This document shows, in pieces, positions 21,725-33,735 of a stretch of DNA of 64,000 bases (within the stretch, counting starts at the first letter, position 1; each line of letters starts with the position of its first letter). Below the pieces are notes generated by a model. The model did not search any database and was not told the origin of the DNA. It saw nothing but the letters and a program-made list of their open reading frames with translations. This stretch comes from Pyropia yezoensis (lineage: Eukaryota > Rhodophyta > Bangiophyceae > Bangiales > Bangiaceae). A program made the translations under genes and the position numbers. The DNA is taken from assembly GCA_009829735.1 (NCBI GenBank), contig CM020620.1, positions 16,822,354 to 16,886,353 on the forward strand, in the 5' to 3' direction.

Positions 21725-22139
21725 GGCGGGGGAGAGGGGGGGTAGGGAAGTTGTTTGCAGAATGTAGAGGGGCGCTCCGTGGGTGTGCTGGGTGCGGTGC
21801 TGCGGGGGGGTGCGGGCGGCGTACGCGCTTTGTGCATGGCATGGGAGACGACGCGTTCTGCCGGCATGCGCCACCCCGCAAATGCACGCCGCTTGCCGCC
21901 ATTGCGTGCCGTGGTAGTCAAGCCGCCATAGTGACCAAGCATGCCATGGTGGCGGAGCGGCGTGTGATGGCGGGGTGGCGCACCCTCCGCCGGGGGGGAC
22001 CCAACAGCTGTCTCTGTGGATGCCATCGAGGACGTTTGTGAGGTTCTCTTCCTTGGTTTTGATGCGTCGACGGGGCCAGCGCCCGTCCCCTCCTCCCCCA
22101 CCTCTATGTGCCCCCCATCGCACCCCTATCTGACTACCT
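21725..22139. other. Convergent spacer, LSm protein / giant protein
   Basis: 3' flanks of two convergent genes. No coding or repeat signal beyond short G-runs. Confidence 0.4.
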
Positions 22140-25100
22140 CTACCTACCAAGCCCACCATCGATCCGGCGTGGGGCGAGCGCGCTGCGCAGGCGCAACATG
22201 CCCCGCGCGAGCAGCCCGTCGTGGGGCTCAGCCACCTTGGCGGGGGAGATGGCGTAGATTTGGGCGCGGTGCGCCCCGCCGCCGCCGCCGCCCTTGGCGC
22301 CCGCCCGGTGGTGATACTCCCGCTCCGCGTGCGCGTACTCGCCGTGGTGCCGCCGCCGCCGGTCGCGGGCGGCCGCCGCAGCCGCCGCGCGGCGGGCAGA
22401 GCCGCCCCCGCGGTCGCTGGCACCCTCCCCGTACAGCGGGGGAAAGGGCGACGCGCCGCCGGGGCCGCCGGCGCTCTCAACGACGAGCGGCACCCGCGGC
22501 CGGGAGCCGCTGCGCGTCGACCGCGCGCGGCCGCTGGTGCCGTCGCCGGCCTTGTCGGCCGAGGAGGGAGCGCCCGGCACGCGCGCCGTCGACGCACCGC
22601 GCGTGCGGCGGCCACGGGTGCGGTCGCCGTCCTCGTCGTCGTCGGTGATGGGGCTGCCGCCGCTGCTACTCGACGCCGAGCGGCGGCCGCCGGCGCGGCC
22701 GCCACCGCGGCGGGCACGCTTGCCAGAGTCGGTGGCATCCCGCGAAGGTGACGGCGGCGGCGCGACGCCGCCGTTGGCCCCACCACGCCGGCCGCGCGCG
22801 TCGTAGTCGCCGTCGCCACTGTCGATGCCTCGCGGCGTGCGGCACGCGGGGTCGTCAAGGAGCTCCGTGCCCAGCCGGAGGGTGACCTTGGCGCAGCCGC
22901 CGACGCGGGCCGCGACGGCCCCGGCGGGGTGGCCCAACGACATGTCGGGGAGGGCGCCCCAGCTACTGCTGCTTGATGCAGACGATAGCGACGGACTGCG
23001 GGGGCGCTTGCGGCCCACCCACGTGGCCTGCCCCGTGGGCGGGGGGGCTGCCCCAGTCAGGCCTGCCGCGGCTGTGTTGGTGCCGCCGACACCGCCGACA
23101 GCGCCACACGCGGCCAGCCGGCCTCTCCGTGGGTGCCTCACGCCCGCAGCGTCGCTGCCGCTGTTGACACCGACGCCGGAGGCGGCGGCAGCGTCCCTGC
23201 CGCCGCGTGGATGGCCGCCAGCTGCCGCCGCTGCCGCCTTGCCACCGCAGCCATCATCTGCGCGCCTGTCACGCACACACCAAGAATCCAACCAGGCAGC
23301 GCGGCTCGCAGCCGCGCGCGGACCACCCGCGCCGCCGCCGACACCGCCGCCACCGACACCACCACCGACGCCGCCGCCGCCAAAGCCACCAGACCCCATG
23401 TCAGCATCTACGCTCCCTACCTCCATTGGTGTCACGTCACTCCAGGCCACAGAGGACGATGACATGGGCCTCCCGTCATAAGCAGCAAGCAGCGCTGCCT
23501 CCCGTGCCGGGGACATACCTTCGTCGGGCGTGAGCGCCCACTGGAGGCGGGTGGGCACGATCTTGCGCGACCGTGGGCCGGGGCGTCCAAGCACGTCGCT
23601 GGTGCTGTGGCGCCGCAGGCGGGAGCGGGCCAGCCGAAAGGCGGCCCGGTCCACTGCATCGATTGCCGAGGAGGCGCCACCCCCGTGTTCGGTGGTACCG
23701 TCGCCGCCGCCGCCAGTGTCATCGTCAGTGGATTCGGCAATGCGGGCAAGGCTCGACGCAGTCGCGCTGCGCGGACCGCCTGCACCGCCCGGCTGGGGCC
23801 GTGTGCCCCACGACGCTGCCTCCTCGGCGCTGAGCACGCTGCTCGCGTCTGACGCCCACCCGGCCGATGATGTATCGTCGTCGGCGACCGTGGCCACGGC
23901 TGCTGCCATGCCCGACTCGCTGGACCGCCCGCCACTGCTGACTCGGCGGATGCTGCGGATTGAGACGATCCGCTCGTCCCCGCCGGTTTGGTCCGTCTCC
24001 ATGACCACCTCGACCGAAAATGAGTTCGCAACGAGCGTATCATCCGCTTCGGCAGCAGCAACTATGTCAGCACCGCTGCCGCCGGACGTGATGCGCGCGG
24101 GCACCAGCGGGGCGTCTGGAACGGCGCCGCTGTCACCATCATTCATTCGAACGGCCACGTTGGCGCTCTCCGTGGCTGACCACTGGACACTTCGGCCGGA
24201 TGCCGCCGACGTGGCGTTGGTCGTCGCCACCACCGGCGGTGAGGCTACGTAGGAGGCGTCTGCCACAGCCATGGTGATCGCGTCGCGAGGAGGCGACGCC
24301 GCGTTGCCATGTCGCCCCATGTCCGCGGCCACATCGCACACCACACCACGTCTGAGCGGCGGTCGGGTTGCGGCGGCCTTGGCGCGGCCGGCCACGGCCG
24401 TGGGCGGCAATGGCCATGCCAATGGCGATGGCTCTGACGTGGCGACATCCGCAGCAGCCGGGTCATCCACGGAACGGGCCGCAGCAGCTGCCGTCGTTCG
24501 TGGTGCGGACGAGCGGGCCGACGGCTTGAGTGCCAACGACAGCGACGGGGGTCTTTCTTGGGACGTGTCGTTGTCGACTTCAGAAGCATTGGGGCGTGGG
24601 CGTGACGCGACCACCGGTGAGCGGTGCTCAGCGACGCGGCCTGCCCCCGCGGCCTGCCGTGGCGGCAGCCCCTTGACGCCTGTCGAGGCCTCCACTGCTG
24701 ACGCGACAGTCCCGCGACGGCCGGGTGGTGAAGGCGACCGCTTGGCATCGCCGCCACTGCCGCCGCCGCTGCAGGCCGGGGTGGTGACGGGTGATGCCCC
24801 CTCGGCCTTGACGCCTTGCCGCCGTGCGCGGCGCTGGTCTGCCTTGGCCCGTTCAGCCGCCAGGCGACGCTCCTCCTCGGCCTCCCGCGCCGCCGCCGCG
24901 TTGGCCGCCGTTGCCCGCTTGACGCGGCTGGTGTGGGCGGCTGCGCGGGCGGCTGCGCGGGCAACCGCCTCGGCGGGGGTCACCCGCGGGGGCGGGGGGG
25001 AGATCGCCGCGCCAGCGTCATCACCGTCGCCGGCGCGAGTGGCGGTGCCCGCCTCGGAGGTGGGCACGGCACGGCCGGCCCGCCGGTCTGAGAAGTGGGT

Positions 25101-26934
25101 GGGGGGCGACCACGGCGGCGGGGACGTGGCCTCGAGCGGCGGCGGCGGTAGGACGGCGAGCGGCGGTGGCGGGGAGCGGGCAACGCGGCCGCCCGCCTCC
25201 TTGGCTTGCTTGCCGGGGGACACGCCAGAGCCCTCGCGGTCGGATTTCGACCGGCTTCGCCGCTTGTCCTTACCGCCCACTTCGGTCGTGCTGGTGGCCT
25301 TGAGGGCCGCGTCGACCATGACCACATCCTCGGCGGGGGCCGCCACCGTGCCATCTGCCCGGCGGCTGTCGCGGGACCGCCGGGACGGCTTGGACGGCGA
25401 CTCGCGGCTCTTCTTGGACCCCGACCTGGACTTGGCCTTGCGTGGCGGGGAGGCAGCCGCGCCGTCGACGCCGTCGGCGCCTCGCGGCGGCTCCTCGTTG
25501 CCCGTGCGCGACGATGGGCGGTGGGGGCTGCCACCGGCGGCAGCGTCGCCCACCAGGCTCCGCGCACTCTTGGACCGCCCCCCGCCCCCCACCCGCCGGT
25601 GCTTCTTGGTCGCCACCCGCGTGTCGTCCCCGCCGCGGGCGCCGCCAGCGCTCCGAGACGAGCGGCTGGGCGTCATGGCCACAGCCGGCACTGCCTTGGC
25701 CGCCGACGTGGACGCCTTGGGCGGCGCAAAGGTGGTCCGCCGCACCCCTGCGGGGGCCACTCCCGGGTGCACGACGGGCGTGCCGGCCACTACCGTCGCG
25801 GCAGACCGGCCCGACGTGCGGGTGCCCCCCCGGTGCCGTGACCGGCGCTCGTCGTTCCCACCGCCGGCGGGGGACGTTGCCGACAGGGAAGAGGACGAGC
25901 CGGGCGGCGACGCGTGGCCGCCCCCCTGCAGCCGCCGTGCAAGGCCGGCGGCGGAGGGGAGCGATGGCCCCGACGGGGGCGCCGGCGGCAGCGGCGGCGG
26001 CGCGCCCGACGCGCCCCCGCCATCGCCGCCGTCGCCGCGGGGTGAGTGCAGCGCCGCCGCGCGGGCAACGTGCGCCACCACCCGCTCCATCAGCAGCTTG
26101 GCCGATGGGTCTTCGCCCGACGGCGAGTGGTCGCCGCCCCCCGCGGGCGGGGCGGCGCCGACGGGCGCGACGGCGGACGCACCGCCACCGCCGCCGCCGC
26201 GGTTGGCCTCTGGCGCCCCCCACGGGGCGCCCTCCCCCCCGTCTGACAAGCCACTGAGGGAGCCCGTCGAGTCGCCTGGCAGGTCGTCGAGGTCAGACGC
26301 GTCGTCCTCGTCGGCGTCACACGACGCCATGAGCGAGATGAGCCGCTCCTCGGACGACGTGAGCGGCACGCCCACCACCGGCGCCACCGCCGCCGCCGAC
26401 GGCGCGGCCGCGCCGGGCCGCCACCGGCCCGCCACCCCCACCGACGGTGGGCGGTCGGCGGTGGGGCGGCCGACAACCTGCCGCGCCGCCGGCACCCCCG
26501 ACACATTGACGCTGTGGCTGCTCCGCACCGCGCTGGCCGACAGCCGCCGCTCGGGCGCGGCCGCCGTTGCGGCCGCCGCCGCCGGCTGGGCGCGCCGCGG
26601 GGAGCCGCCGCCCAGCCACTCGACGAGGTTGATGGACGGGGGCTCGTCGTCGGCGGCATCCCCGCCGCCGCCGCCTCCGCCACCGGGTGGGCGGACGCGA
26701 CCGGGGGGCTCGTCCAGGGGCGGCGGCGTGGCGGCGCTACCCCCCGCGGCGGGCCGCCACGCGGGCGCCTCCACCTCTACCCGCAGCGGGGGGGCCCGCC
26801 GGCGCATGCGGAGGGAGCCAGAGCTGAGGCGGGACAGCGAGTCGGAGCTCCCTTCCGCGTCGGCCGCCAGGGACGGCGGCGCCACCGCCGACGCCCGCCC
26901 GTCGGCGGTGCCATCCGCACCACGGCCACCACCA

Positions 26935-26966
<32 letters not shown>

Positions 26967-29084
26967 AGCGTCGGCCATGGAGCCCGGCCGTGGCGGCGGC
27001 GGCCCGACAGCCCGAGGTGGAGGCGCCGCAGTGGCCGCCGCCGTGGTCCGCCGGGCGCGGCCGCCCGCCCTGGCGGCCTTGTCGGCCTCCCCTCGGGTCT
27101 TGCCTCCAAGCCGCCACCGGCTGGGCCGCCGGGGCACCCGCGCCTCCTCCCCCTCGTGGTGAGCCCGTCCGCCACCCGCCGTCGCCGCCGCAGCGGCGGG
27201 CGGCGCCGCAGCGGCCGCCACGTCCGCTGGCGCCCGCGCTGGCAGTGCGGTCGCCGCCGACGCTGCTGCTGCCGACGTCGCCGCGGGAGCCGCCGGCACC
27301 GGTGGGTGGGCCGATGAGGGGTGCGCGTCGCCGCCGCCGCCGCCGCGGCGGCGCTCCTTGGTCCGCTCCCGCGGGGACGCGGGCGGGGACGGCCGCACCG
27401 CCCCCCCGCGGCGCCGCTCCTTGGTGCGCCCCCCGCGGGGCGACGCGGGCGGCGACGCTGGGCCGCCAACCCCGCCGCCGCCCCCACCGCCGCCGCTGGC
27501 ACCCCCCTCGCTGCGCTCGGGGCCCCCATCGGCAGGTCGGACGGCGGCCGTGCCGCCGGCCGCCCCTCCCACGGCGGTGCCAGCCACGGCGGCGGACGGC
27601 TCGTCGGCCGCCTCGGCGGCCACCCCCGCCGCGGGCATGGTCGTTGGCGGCGCCGCGTGCCGCGACGCGGCGGCCCGCGCCAGCGCCGCCAGCCGCGACC
27701 TCAGCGGCCCCGGCGCGGCCGGCGCCGCCGCCCCCGCCCCCGATGCGGACCGCACGAGGGCGGTGGCGCCGACCAGGCTCCGCCGCCGCCGCCCCTTGAC
27801 GGCCGCCCCCCCCGCGCCAGACGCCGCCGCCGTCGCCGGTGCCGCCTCTGGGGCGGGGGTGGCCAGCGGCGGCGGCGGCGGCGGCTGGTGCAGCGGCAGC
27901 GGCGGCGGGGGGGGCGACGGCTCCCGGCGGCTGTGGCCGGCGGGCGCGGGCGGGTGGCCGCCGGCGGTGGTGCCGCCGCTCAGCGAACGCCCGCCCGCCC
28001 CCCCGCGGCGGCGCTCGCCGCTCGACCGCGGCCGCCGCGACGGTGCGGCGGCGGCGGCGGCGGCCCGGGTCGTGTCCACGCTCGACCCCCGCGGCGGTGG
28101 GCCTCCCCCGCGGCCGACACGGTCTCGCGGTCCGCCAGCCGCCGCCGCGGGCACGTCCCCGCCGGCTGCGGGGCCACCACCACCCCCCGCGGCGTCGCGC
28201 GCATCGGCCGCCCCGCCGCCGCCGCCGCCGCCGCCGCCGCTCGACACGAGTGCCCGCGCCGCCGACTTCCACCCGCCCAGCGCCGCCCGCGCGTCGCGGG
28301 CGGCGGCCAGCGCCATGTCGGGGGCGTCCCCGCCAAGGACCCCGCGGCCCCTGTCACCGCCCCCACCGCCGCCGCCGCCGCCGCCGCCGTCACCGATGGC
28401 AATGGGCGCCGAGACGGCGCGGCTGGCGCCGGGCGCCGTTGCCGTTGGCCCCCCCCCGCCGCCGTCCGTCCCGTTGCCGCGGCCGCTGCCGCCGCGCGCC
28501 GCGGTGGGGGCGGTGCCGCGGCGGGGCGGCCGGCCGCCGCCGCCGCCGCCGCCGCCGCCGTTGCCGCCACCGCCGCCGCTGCCGTCTGCGGCTGCCGCCG
28601 CCGCGGCGACCGCTGCCTCGGCGGCGGCGGCAAAGCGGGGGCGCCGCGGCGGCCGCGGCGGCGACGCGTCGGCGGGGCCCCCCCCGCCGGCTGTGGATGG
28701 TAAGCCGCCTGGCGGGAGGGGGGCCGCGCCCAGAGCAGCCGTGGAAGCAGACCGGGTGGCTGCCGACGGGGGCGGCGGCGGCCGCCCGAGGCCGGCGGTG
28801 GATCCGCCGCCACCGCCGGCACCACCACCACCGCCACCACCGACAGGGACGTCCGCTTGACGACCACCGCCGCCGTCAGCGCCGCCGCCGCCACCTCCGC
28901 CGCCACCGCCGCCGCCACCGCCGCCGCCACCGCCGCCGTTAATACTACCACCCCCGCCGCCAGCCGTCGTGCTCAGCGACGGCTGCGGGGGGAGCGCCAC
29001 CTCTGGCCGCCGGCTGCTCGCGCGGAGCTGTTCAATGCGCCGCCGCACGCGCGCCAGACGCGTGGCGGGGTCTGCCAGCGCCAT
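22140..29084 (-). CDS. Giant low-complexity protein, 2,314 residues, unknown
   Basis: An uninterrupted 6.9-kb frame from MALADPATRLARVRRRIEQLR, a short basic helix, to a C-terminus with AQIYAISPAKVAEPHDG and ALAPRRIDGGLGR. Nearly all of it looks intrinsically disordered: Gly/Ala/Ser/Pro/Arg tracts, an internal duplication of TKERRRGG, an Arg/Ser-rich zone (KSRSGSKKSRESPSK and RRSRSKSDR), acidic patches (DADEDDASDLDDLPGD) and a late GGDD/ITDDDEDGDR stretch. No enzymatic domain, zinc finger or membrane helix is recognised. The long opposite-strand frames overlapping it are shadows of the GC bias; this frame is preferred for its length and its non-repetitive ends. The RS-like composition hints at a nuclear or RNA-associated role, which is a guess. 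Confidence 0.6.
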
Positions 29085-30982
29085 GACGCGCGCGGGGGGG
29101 GGGGGGGGGGGGGGGGGGGGCGGTGTGCCCCGCCAACCCCGTGGGTCCGTGTGACCCCGACACTGCCCGCGTGCGTGCCCCGCCGACGCCGTCGGCAGCG
29201 ACGGGTATGTACATACACTGAAGAGGAGGGGCGGACGTGGCGTGCACAGGCGGGATGGCGACGACGGTCAGACGGCGGGTGGCGCGGCGAGCGGCTGTGC
29301 AGCGCCCCCCACCGCGGCGTGTGTGTGCCTGTCAGGCACCACCGGCCCCCGTCTCTCCCGCGCGCCCCCGCGGCGCCGGCGGGTCAAACGCGGGGTGCGC
29401 GCGCCTTTTGCGCACGATTGAATGGGTTGGGGGGGGGGGGTTGGTCCGCCAGGGGGTGGCGCACAAGGCGAGCGCGCACGGCATCTTCTTCCAGAGTGCA
29501 CCAGTGGAATGGCACCTCACACACACACACGGGGGGGGGGGGGCGGAAGGCGCGCTCCCGCCAACCCTCGTCGCGGGTCGGATGGGGCTCTCCCACGGAT
29601 GCCGTTGTTGTGGGGGAGGCGAGGGTGGGGGGCCTGTGTTGTGCGCGCTTGGGTGCATCCGTTCAGACAGCGGTCGTGGGGGGCGGGGTCAACCCGCAAC
29701 CGCCTGACCGCCCTCCTCACCTGCTTTTTCTCTCTTTGAAACCGGTTGAGCCGCTGCCTCCCCCACCAGCAGCGCACCGGCCGCGCCCCGCCGGACCGTG
29801 GACCGTCCCCGGGGGAGGTGCGTCCCCTACGTAGTCCCCATTGCCGCGGGGACGGCGCCCATCGCCCATTTCGGAGCAGGCGCCTACGTACCAACGGCAG
29901 CGGTCCCGCACGGCACGCGCAGTACGTTGCGGCGCGAGCGCACCGCCCGCCCGGTCCGGCTGCGGGTGGGTGCGGGCTCGCACACAGCGTGCGACCGCGC
30001 GCGCGTCAGCCATCAGGGTGCCTAGCTCACGAGTTGAGGGTGGGGAGTGCAGGTTGTTTTTTCGCAGGGTGGTGGCACTGGCAAGGCAGCACCGTCCGCC
30101 ACAACACAACAGAGGGGATAAAAAAGAAAAAATCCCAAACCGCCGTCGGCGCAGCGGGGGTGCGCCGGTGGCCCGCCGCGGCCCCTGCGTGCACAGGGGC
30201 GCGGGGGGCGGGGTCCCCGATCCCCCGGCCGGGGGGGGGCGTGGGGGGGTGGGGTTGACAGCGGGGGATCCCGTCCCGACCTCCTCCCGCGGCTCGTGGT
30301 GGGGCGGGCCCGCCGAGAAGCAGACGTTGCGCCCACCCACACGCTGCCACCAGCCTCGGGGTGGGGAAAGCGATGGAGGGGCGTGGGGCCGGCGCCCCCT
30401 TTTTCTTCTTTTTTTTTGTATGTGCGCAGGCCTTGTCGCGGGGCGCGGGTCCCCCAGCGCCCCCCCCTCAACCCCCGTCGACCTCCCCTGTGGAGCGTCC
30501 GTCGTGCTGCGTCACAAGCGAAATCCGGCTTGGAATCTACAACCGTTCGTGTGCACGGGTTACTGGCCTGTGGACCGGATACGGGTGCTGTCAGGGAGGA
30601 GGAGCCGCCACGCAACGGTCGTCGGACCGGTGCGCGCCGCAACGAAGAGCCACCGGGGAGAGACAGCGCTTGAGGGGGAAGCGGTGGGCAAAGGAGCGGG
30701 AACGAGCGGCCGGCCGGTCCTCCGCACCGTCAAGCCCTGACACTGGCCATCACGGATGGGATGCCCACAGGCCCCGCTGACACCAGTCAACACTGGTCTT
30801 CGTCCCTCCTGGCCGTTCCCCCCCCCCCACGTCTTGTTCGTCCCCGGCCGTTCCTCCTCCTCCACTCCTCCACGCCCAACGCAGCCCCTGCTCCCACCAA
30901 TCCCATTCCCCTCCTCTCCCCCCCCGCCAACCCCCATACCCGAGAATTACCCTCTCCCGCCACCCCACCTCGTCACTGGCGG
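29085..30982. other. Spacer upstream of the giant gene, no recognised gene
   Basis: 1.9 kb. It contains a G-run at about 29095-29120 next to the giant-protein start, a short (AC)n at about 29518-29530 and further G-runs near 29531 and 30230. Open frames on both strands are short, overlapping and without domain signal. Confidence 0.4.
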
Positions 30983-33418
30983 TCACCCCCGCAGGCGTCG
31001 GCGGGTGCGCCCCCCCCCCCGGCGCCCGCCCGCCAGCACCGCGTCCCCCTCCTCCCCGACCACCCACGCGGGCGGCCGCGGCCGCCGCCGTGACGACGCG
31101 GCGGCCGACGCGAGCACCAACGCAAACAGGGCGGTGACGCCCACCAGCGTCGCGACGGCGACGCCCACCAGCGCGGCGCGATCCCCAAACAGCCACCGCA
31201 GGGGGGTGGCCAGCAGGCCGCCCGCCCCGGACCGCCGCGTCGATGCGGCCGCGTCGGGGGGGGGCGGCGCCCAGGTGGCTTCGTAGGCCGCCACCAGGCG
31301 CGCAAAGGCTGGACCGGGCGACAGGCCCCCGCGGGTCTGCTCTTTGGCGTCTGCTTTGGCGTTGGCATGCTTGGCCGTCGCTGGCGAGCCCCGCGGCGCG
31401 TCGTCGTCGGTGTCGTCGCCGTCGCCGCTGCGGATGGCATCGATGGCGGCGGAGAGGGCCTCGAGCGTCGGCACGACGGGCGTGACAAAGCGGGGCGGTG
31501 AGAAGCGGGGGTGCCCCCAGTGGCACACCCAGCCTGGCGTCTGGCGCTCCTCCACCGTCAACGCCGCGAGACGCGACCCCGACGGCCCGTCCAGCTCGGC
31601 GCACTTGATGTACGAAAGGTGCACCCGCAGCAGCGGCGCTACCGCCGCCATCCAGCTGCCGGCCGTCGTGGCCGGGTCGTCCAGGTCCCCCCCCTCCCAG
31701 CAGCACGGCCACACGGCTACGACGCGGGTGCCCGGGCGGGCGGCCACGAGGTTGACCAGCCCCGCCCCCTGCGGCGCCACCACCACGTCCGCGGCGGCAA
31801 ACGCGCGGACCTGCTCCCCAAACGATGACCGCGACAGGCCCGCCGGCAGCGCCGCAACGGCCACCCGCCGCATCCCACGCAGGCGGGCCAGCAGCGGGCC
31901 CGGCGCTTCCCACCGCAGCGTCGCCGCGTCGGGGCGGCCGTCGAGGAGCACCGCCACCGGGTCGGGCGACGCGACCGCGTCGGCGCGCGCCGCGGCGGCC
32001 GCCACGGCCGCCGCGCGGCGCGCCCAGCGGGAGCCGTGGCGGGTGTGGGCGTCAGGGGGGGGGTGCAGGCGGCGGCGGCGGCGGCGGTCGGCCGCCCGGT
32101 CGGCGGGGTGGAGGTGGAAGCGGCCGTGGAGGGCGGCGCGGAGGAGGTCCAGGCCCGCCCGGCTCGCAACGGGCGACATGGGCACGTACGCCCCGCGGGC
32201 GGGCCGCGCCGCCGCCACCGCACCCACCCCGTCGGCGTCAGTGGCGGTGGCATTGGCGGCGGCCGCGGGCGGGACGGGGGCGCCCGCCGGCACGCCCCCC
32301 CCTGCCGCTTTGTCGACCTCTGGTGGCTCTGCGTCTGGGTGCCAGGCGTGGTAGGACATGCCGCGAAAGGCAGAGTGGTCCCCCCGCCCCCCCTCCCCGC
32401 CCGTGTGCAGCGTGTAGACGCCGCCGTCAAAGCAGCGGGGCCGGCCGCCGAGGTCGTCGGCGAAAAAGACGCGCTCCCGCGGCACCACGTACGCGGCCAG
32501 CGTCAGCGCCGCGGCGGTGGCCCACGACGCCGCGGCGGTGGGGGTGTCCATGGGGGCCTCCAGGTCCATGGCCGCGGCGCGCTTGGGGAGGCCCCCAAAC
32601 ACCAGCCACAGCGGCGGCTGGGTGCCCTCCCCCCCCACAGTCCCACCGCAGGCGGCAAGGTACGCCGCCAACGCCCACAGGTGATCGTCCAGCGCCGTGT
32701 GCGGGTTAGCCAGGGCGGCGGCCCCAAAGGCGCCCACGTACACGGCGCGGCCGCGGTGGGGCACCTCCCCAGGTGGTACGGTCGTGGCGGCCGCCGACCC
32801 GTCTCGAGGGGGGGTGCACGCGGAGCGTGACGCCTGCGCGTGGTGAGCTGCACAGTCAAAGGTGTGGGGGGAGGGGGGGGGGGGGGGGGAGGGGGCGCGC
32901 CCACGTGCCGGCAAAGGGGGTGGCACCGCTGGCGGGGGCGGCCGGGGAGGGAGGGAGGGGATTCCCCTCTGCAGCTGCCGCCACCGCCGCGGCTGCGGCC
33001 CCGGTCGCTCCTCCAGAGACGGCCGCCATCGCCGAGGCCACTGCCATAGCGGCAACGGCAGAGCATGACAGTCGTGGCCTAGCCGGGCAAAATGGCCGGC
33101 GGGCACACCAGGCAGAAAGCAACGGCATCTCGAAGGACAGTACAGAGGGAACGGGGATAGGCGGCGAACAGTGAAAGGGGCCGAAGAGCGGGCGAGAGGT
33201 GGGGTCGGGGAACAACCCCAGCCGAGGCGGGGGTCGCATGTGATGGACAACTGCCACGGCCGACGACACTGCCCGGCGGCCGCTACTACCGCCTCCGCGG
33301 TCGCGGCGGCCGGGCAGGCCGTGGGGCAGGCGACTGCGGTGACAACGAAGTGGAAGGCGGCGACACTGGTGTGAGGCAACACACCAACGCACGAAGAGGG
33401 AGCGGGGCGAGCAGGCAC
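30983..33418 (-). CDS. GT61-like (DUF563) glycosyltransferase with C-terminal TM helix
   Basis: Up to 811 residues. The conserved core starts near RGRAVYVGAFGAAAL and includes VFFADDLGGRPRCFDGG. Towards the C-terminus it has the GT61 signature SFGEQVRAFAAADVVVAPQG followed by AGLVNLVAARPGTRVVAVWP. GT61 enzymes, such as plant xylosyl- and arabinosyltransferases and EOGT, act in the ER or Golgi on glycoproteins or wall glycans. Here the usual His of the HGA motif is Gln. A hydrophobic helix at about residues 748-774 is followed by a basic tail, an unusual C-terminal anchor. The N-terminus is uncertain: a G/C run at about 32874-32889 separates the core from another frame that begins MPLLSAWCARRPF and contains a signal-anchor-like Ala/Val segment, so a frameshift or intron there is possible. 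Confidence 0.7.
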   Translation of the reverse strand: MPARPAPSSCVGVLPHTSVAAFHFVVTAVACPTACPAAATAEAVVAAAGQCRRPWQLSITCDPRLGWGCSPTPPLARSSAPFTVRRLSPFPLYCPSRCRCFLPGVPAGHFARLGHDCHALPLPLWQWPRRWRPSLEERPGPQPRRWRQLQRGIPSLPPRPPPPAVPPPLPARGRAPSPPPPPSPHTFDCAAHHAQASRSACTPPRDGSAAATTVPPGEVPHRGRAVYVGAFGAAALANPHTALDDHLWALAAYLAACGGTVGGEGTQPPLWLVFGGLPKRAAAMDLEAPMDTPTAAASWATAAALTLAAYVVPRERVFFADDLGGRPRCFDGGVYTLHTGGEGGRGDHSAFRGMSYHAWHPDAEPPEVDKAAGGGVPAGAPVPPAAAANATATDADGVGAVAAARPARGAYVPMSPVASRAGLDLLRAALHGRFHLHPADRAADRRRRRRLHPPPDAHTRHGSRWARRAAAVAAAAARADAVASPDPVAVLLDGRPDAATLRWEAPGPLLARLRGMRRVAVAALPAGLSRSSFGEQVRAFAAADVVVAPQGAGLVNLVAARPGTRVVAVWPCCWEGGDLDDPATTAGSWMAAVAPLLRVHLSYIKCAELDGPSGSRLAALTVEERQTPGWVCHWGHPRFSPPRFVTPVVPTLEALSAAIDAIRSGDGDDTDDDAPRGSPATAKHANAKADAKEQTRGGLSPGPAFARLVAAYEATWAPPPPDAAASTRRSGAGGLLATPLRWLFGDRAALVGVAVATLVGVTALFALVLASAAASSRRRPRPPAWVVGEEGDAVLAGGRRGGGRTRRRLRG

Positions 33419-33735
33419 GCGAGCCGCTTGTCAGCCGGCGGGGCGACGCACCCACCCATCTCCCAAGGGCGCAGAGAAATTCCGACACTCATGGAGCTGG
33501 CCAATCTGCAATGTTTGGTGGCTACGGACGAATTGCCACCCTGCGCAAGTTCTTCCATATACTTGCGCGAGCCAACTACGCAGATCCGTCCGCAGTGCAC
33601 GGCGGGATCGCGGTCGCGGTGGTTGACTTGCCGCCACGCCTCCTGCGTCAACGGCAGGGTCTGCTCGTCACCCGTCCCTTCGGACAGAACCACATCCATG
33701 ACGCCCCCGCTCTGTCGTCGTCTGAGCTCCCCACC

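Noticed and set aside
24271..27162. 963-codon plus-strand frame inside the giant gene, and other long opposite-strand frames such as 6149-8575 (-)
   Set aside because: They are shadows produced by the third-position GC bias of the true genes; their translations are random Arg/Pro/Ala mixtures with no domain.
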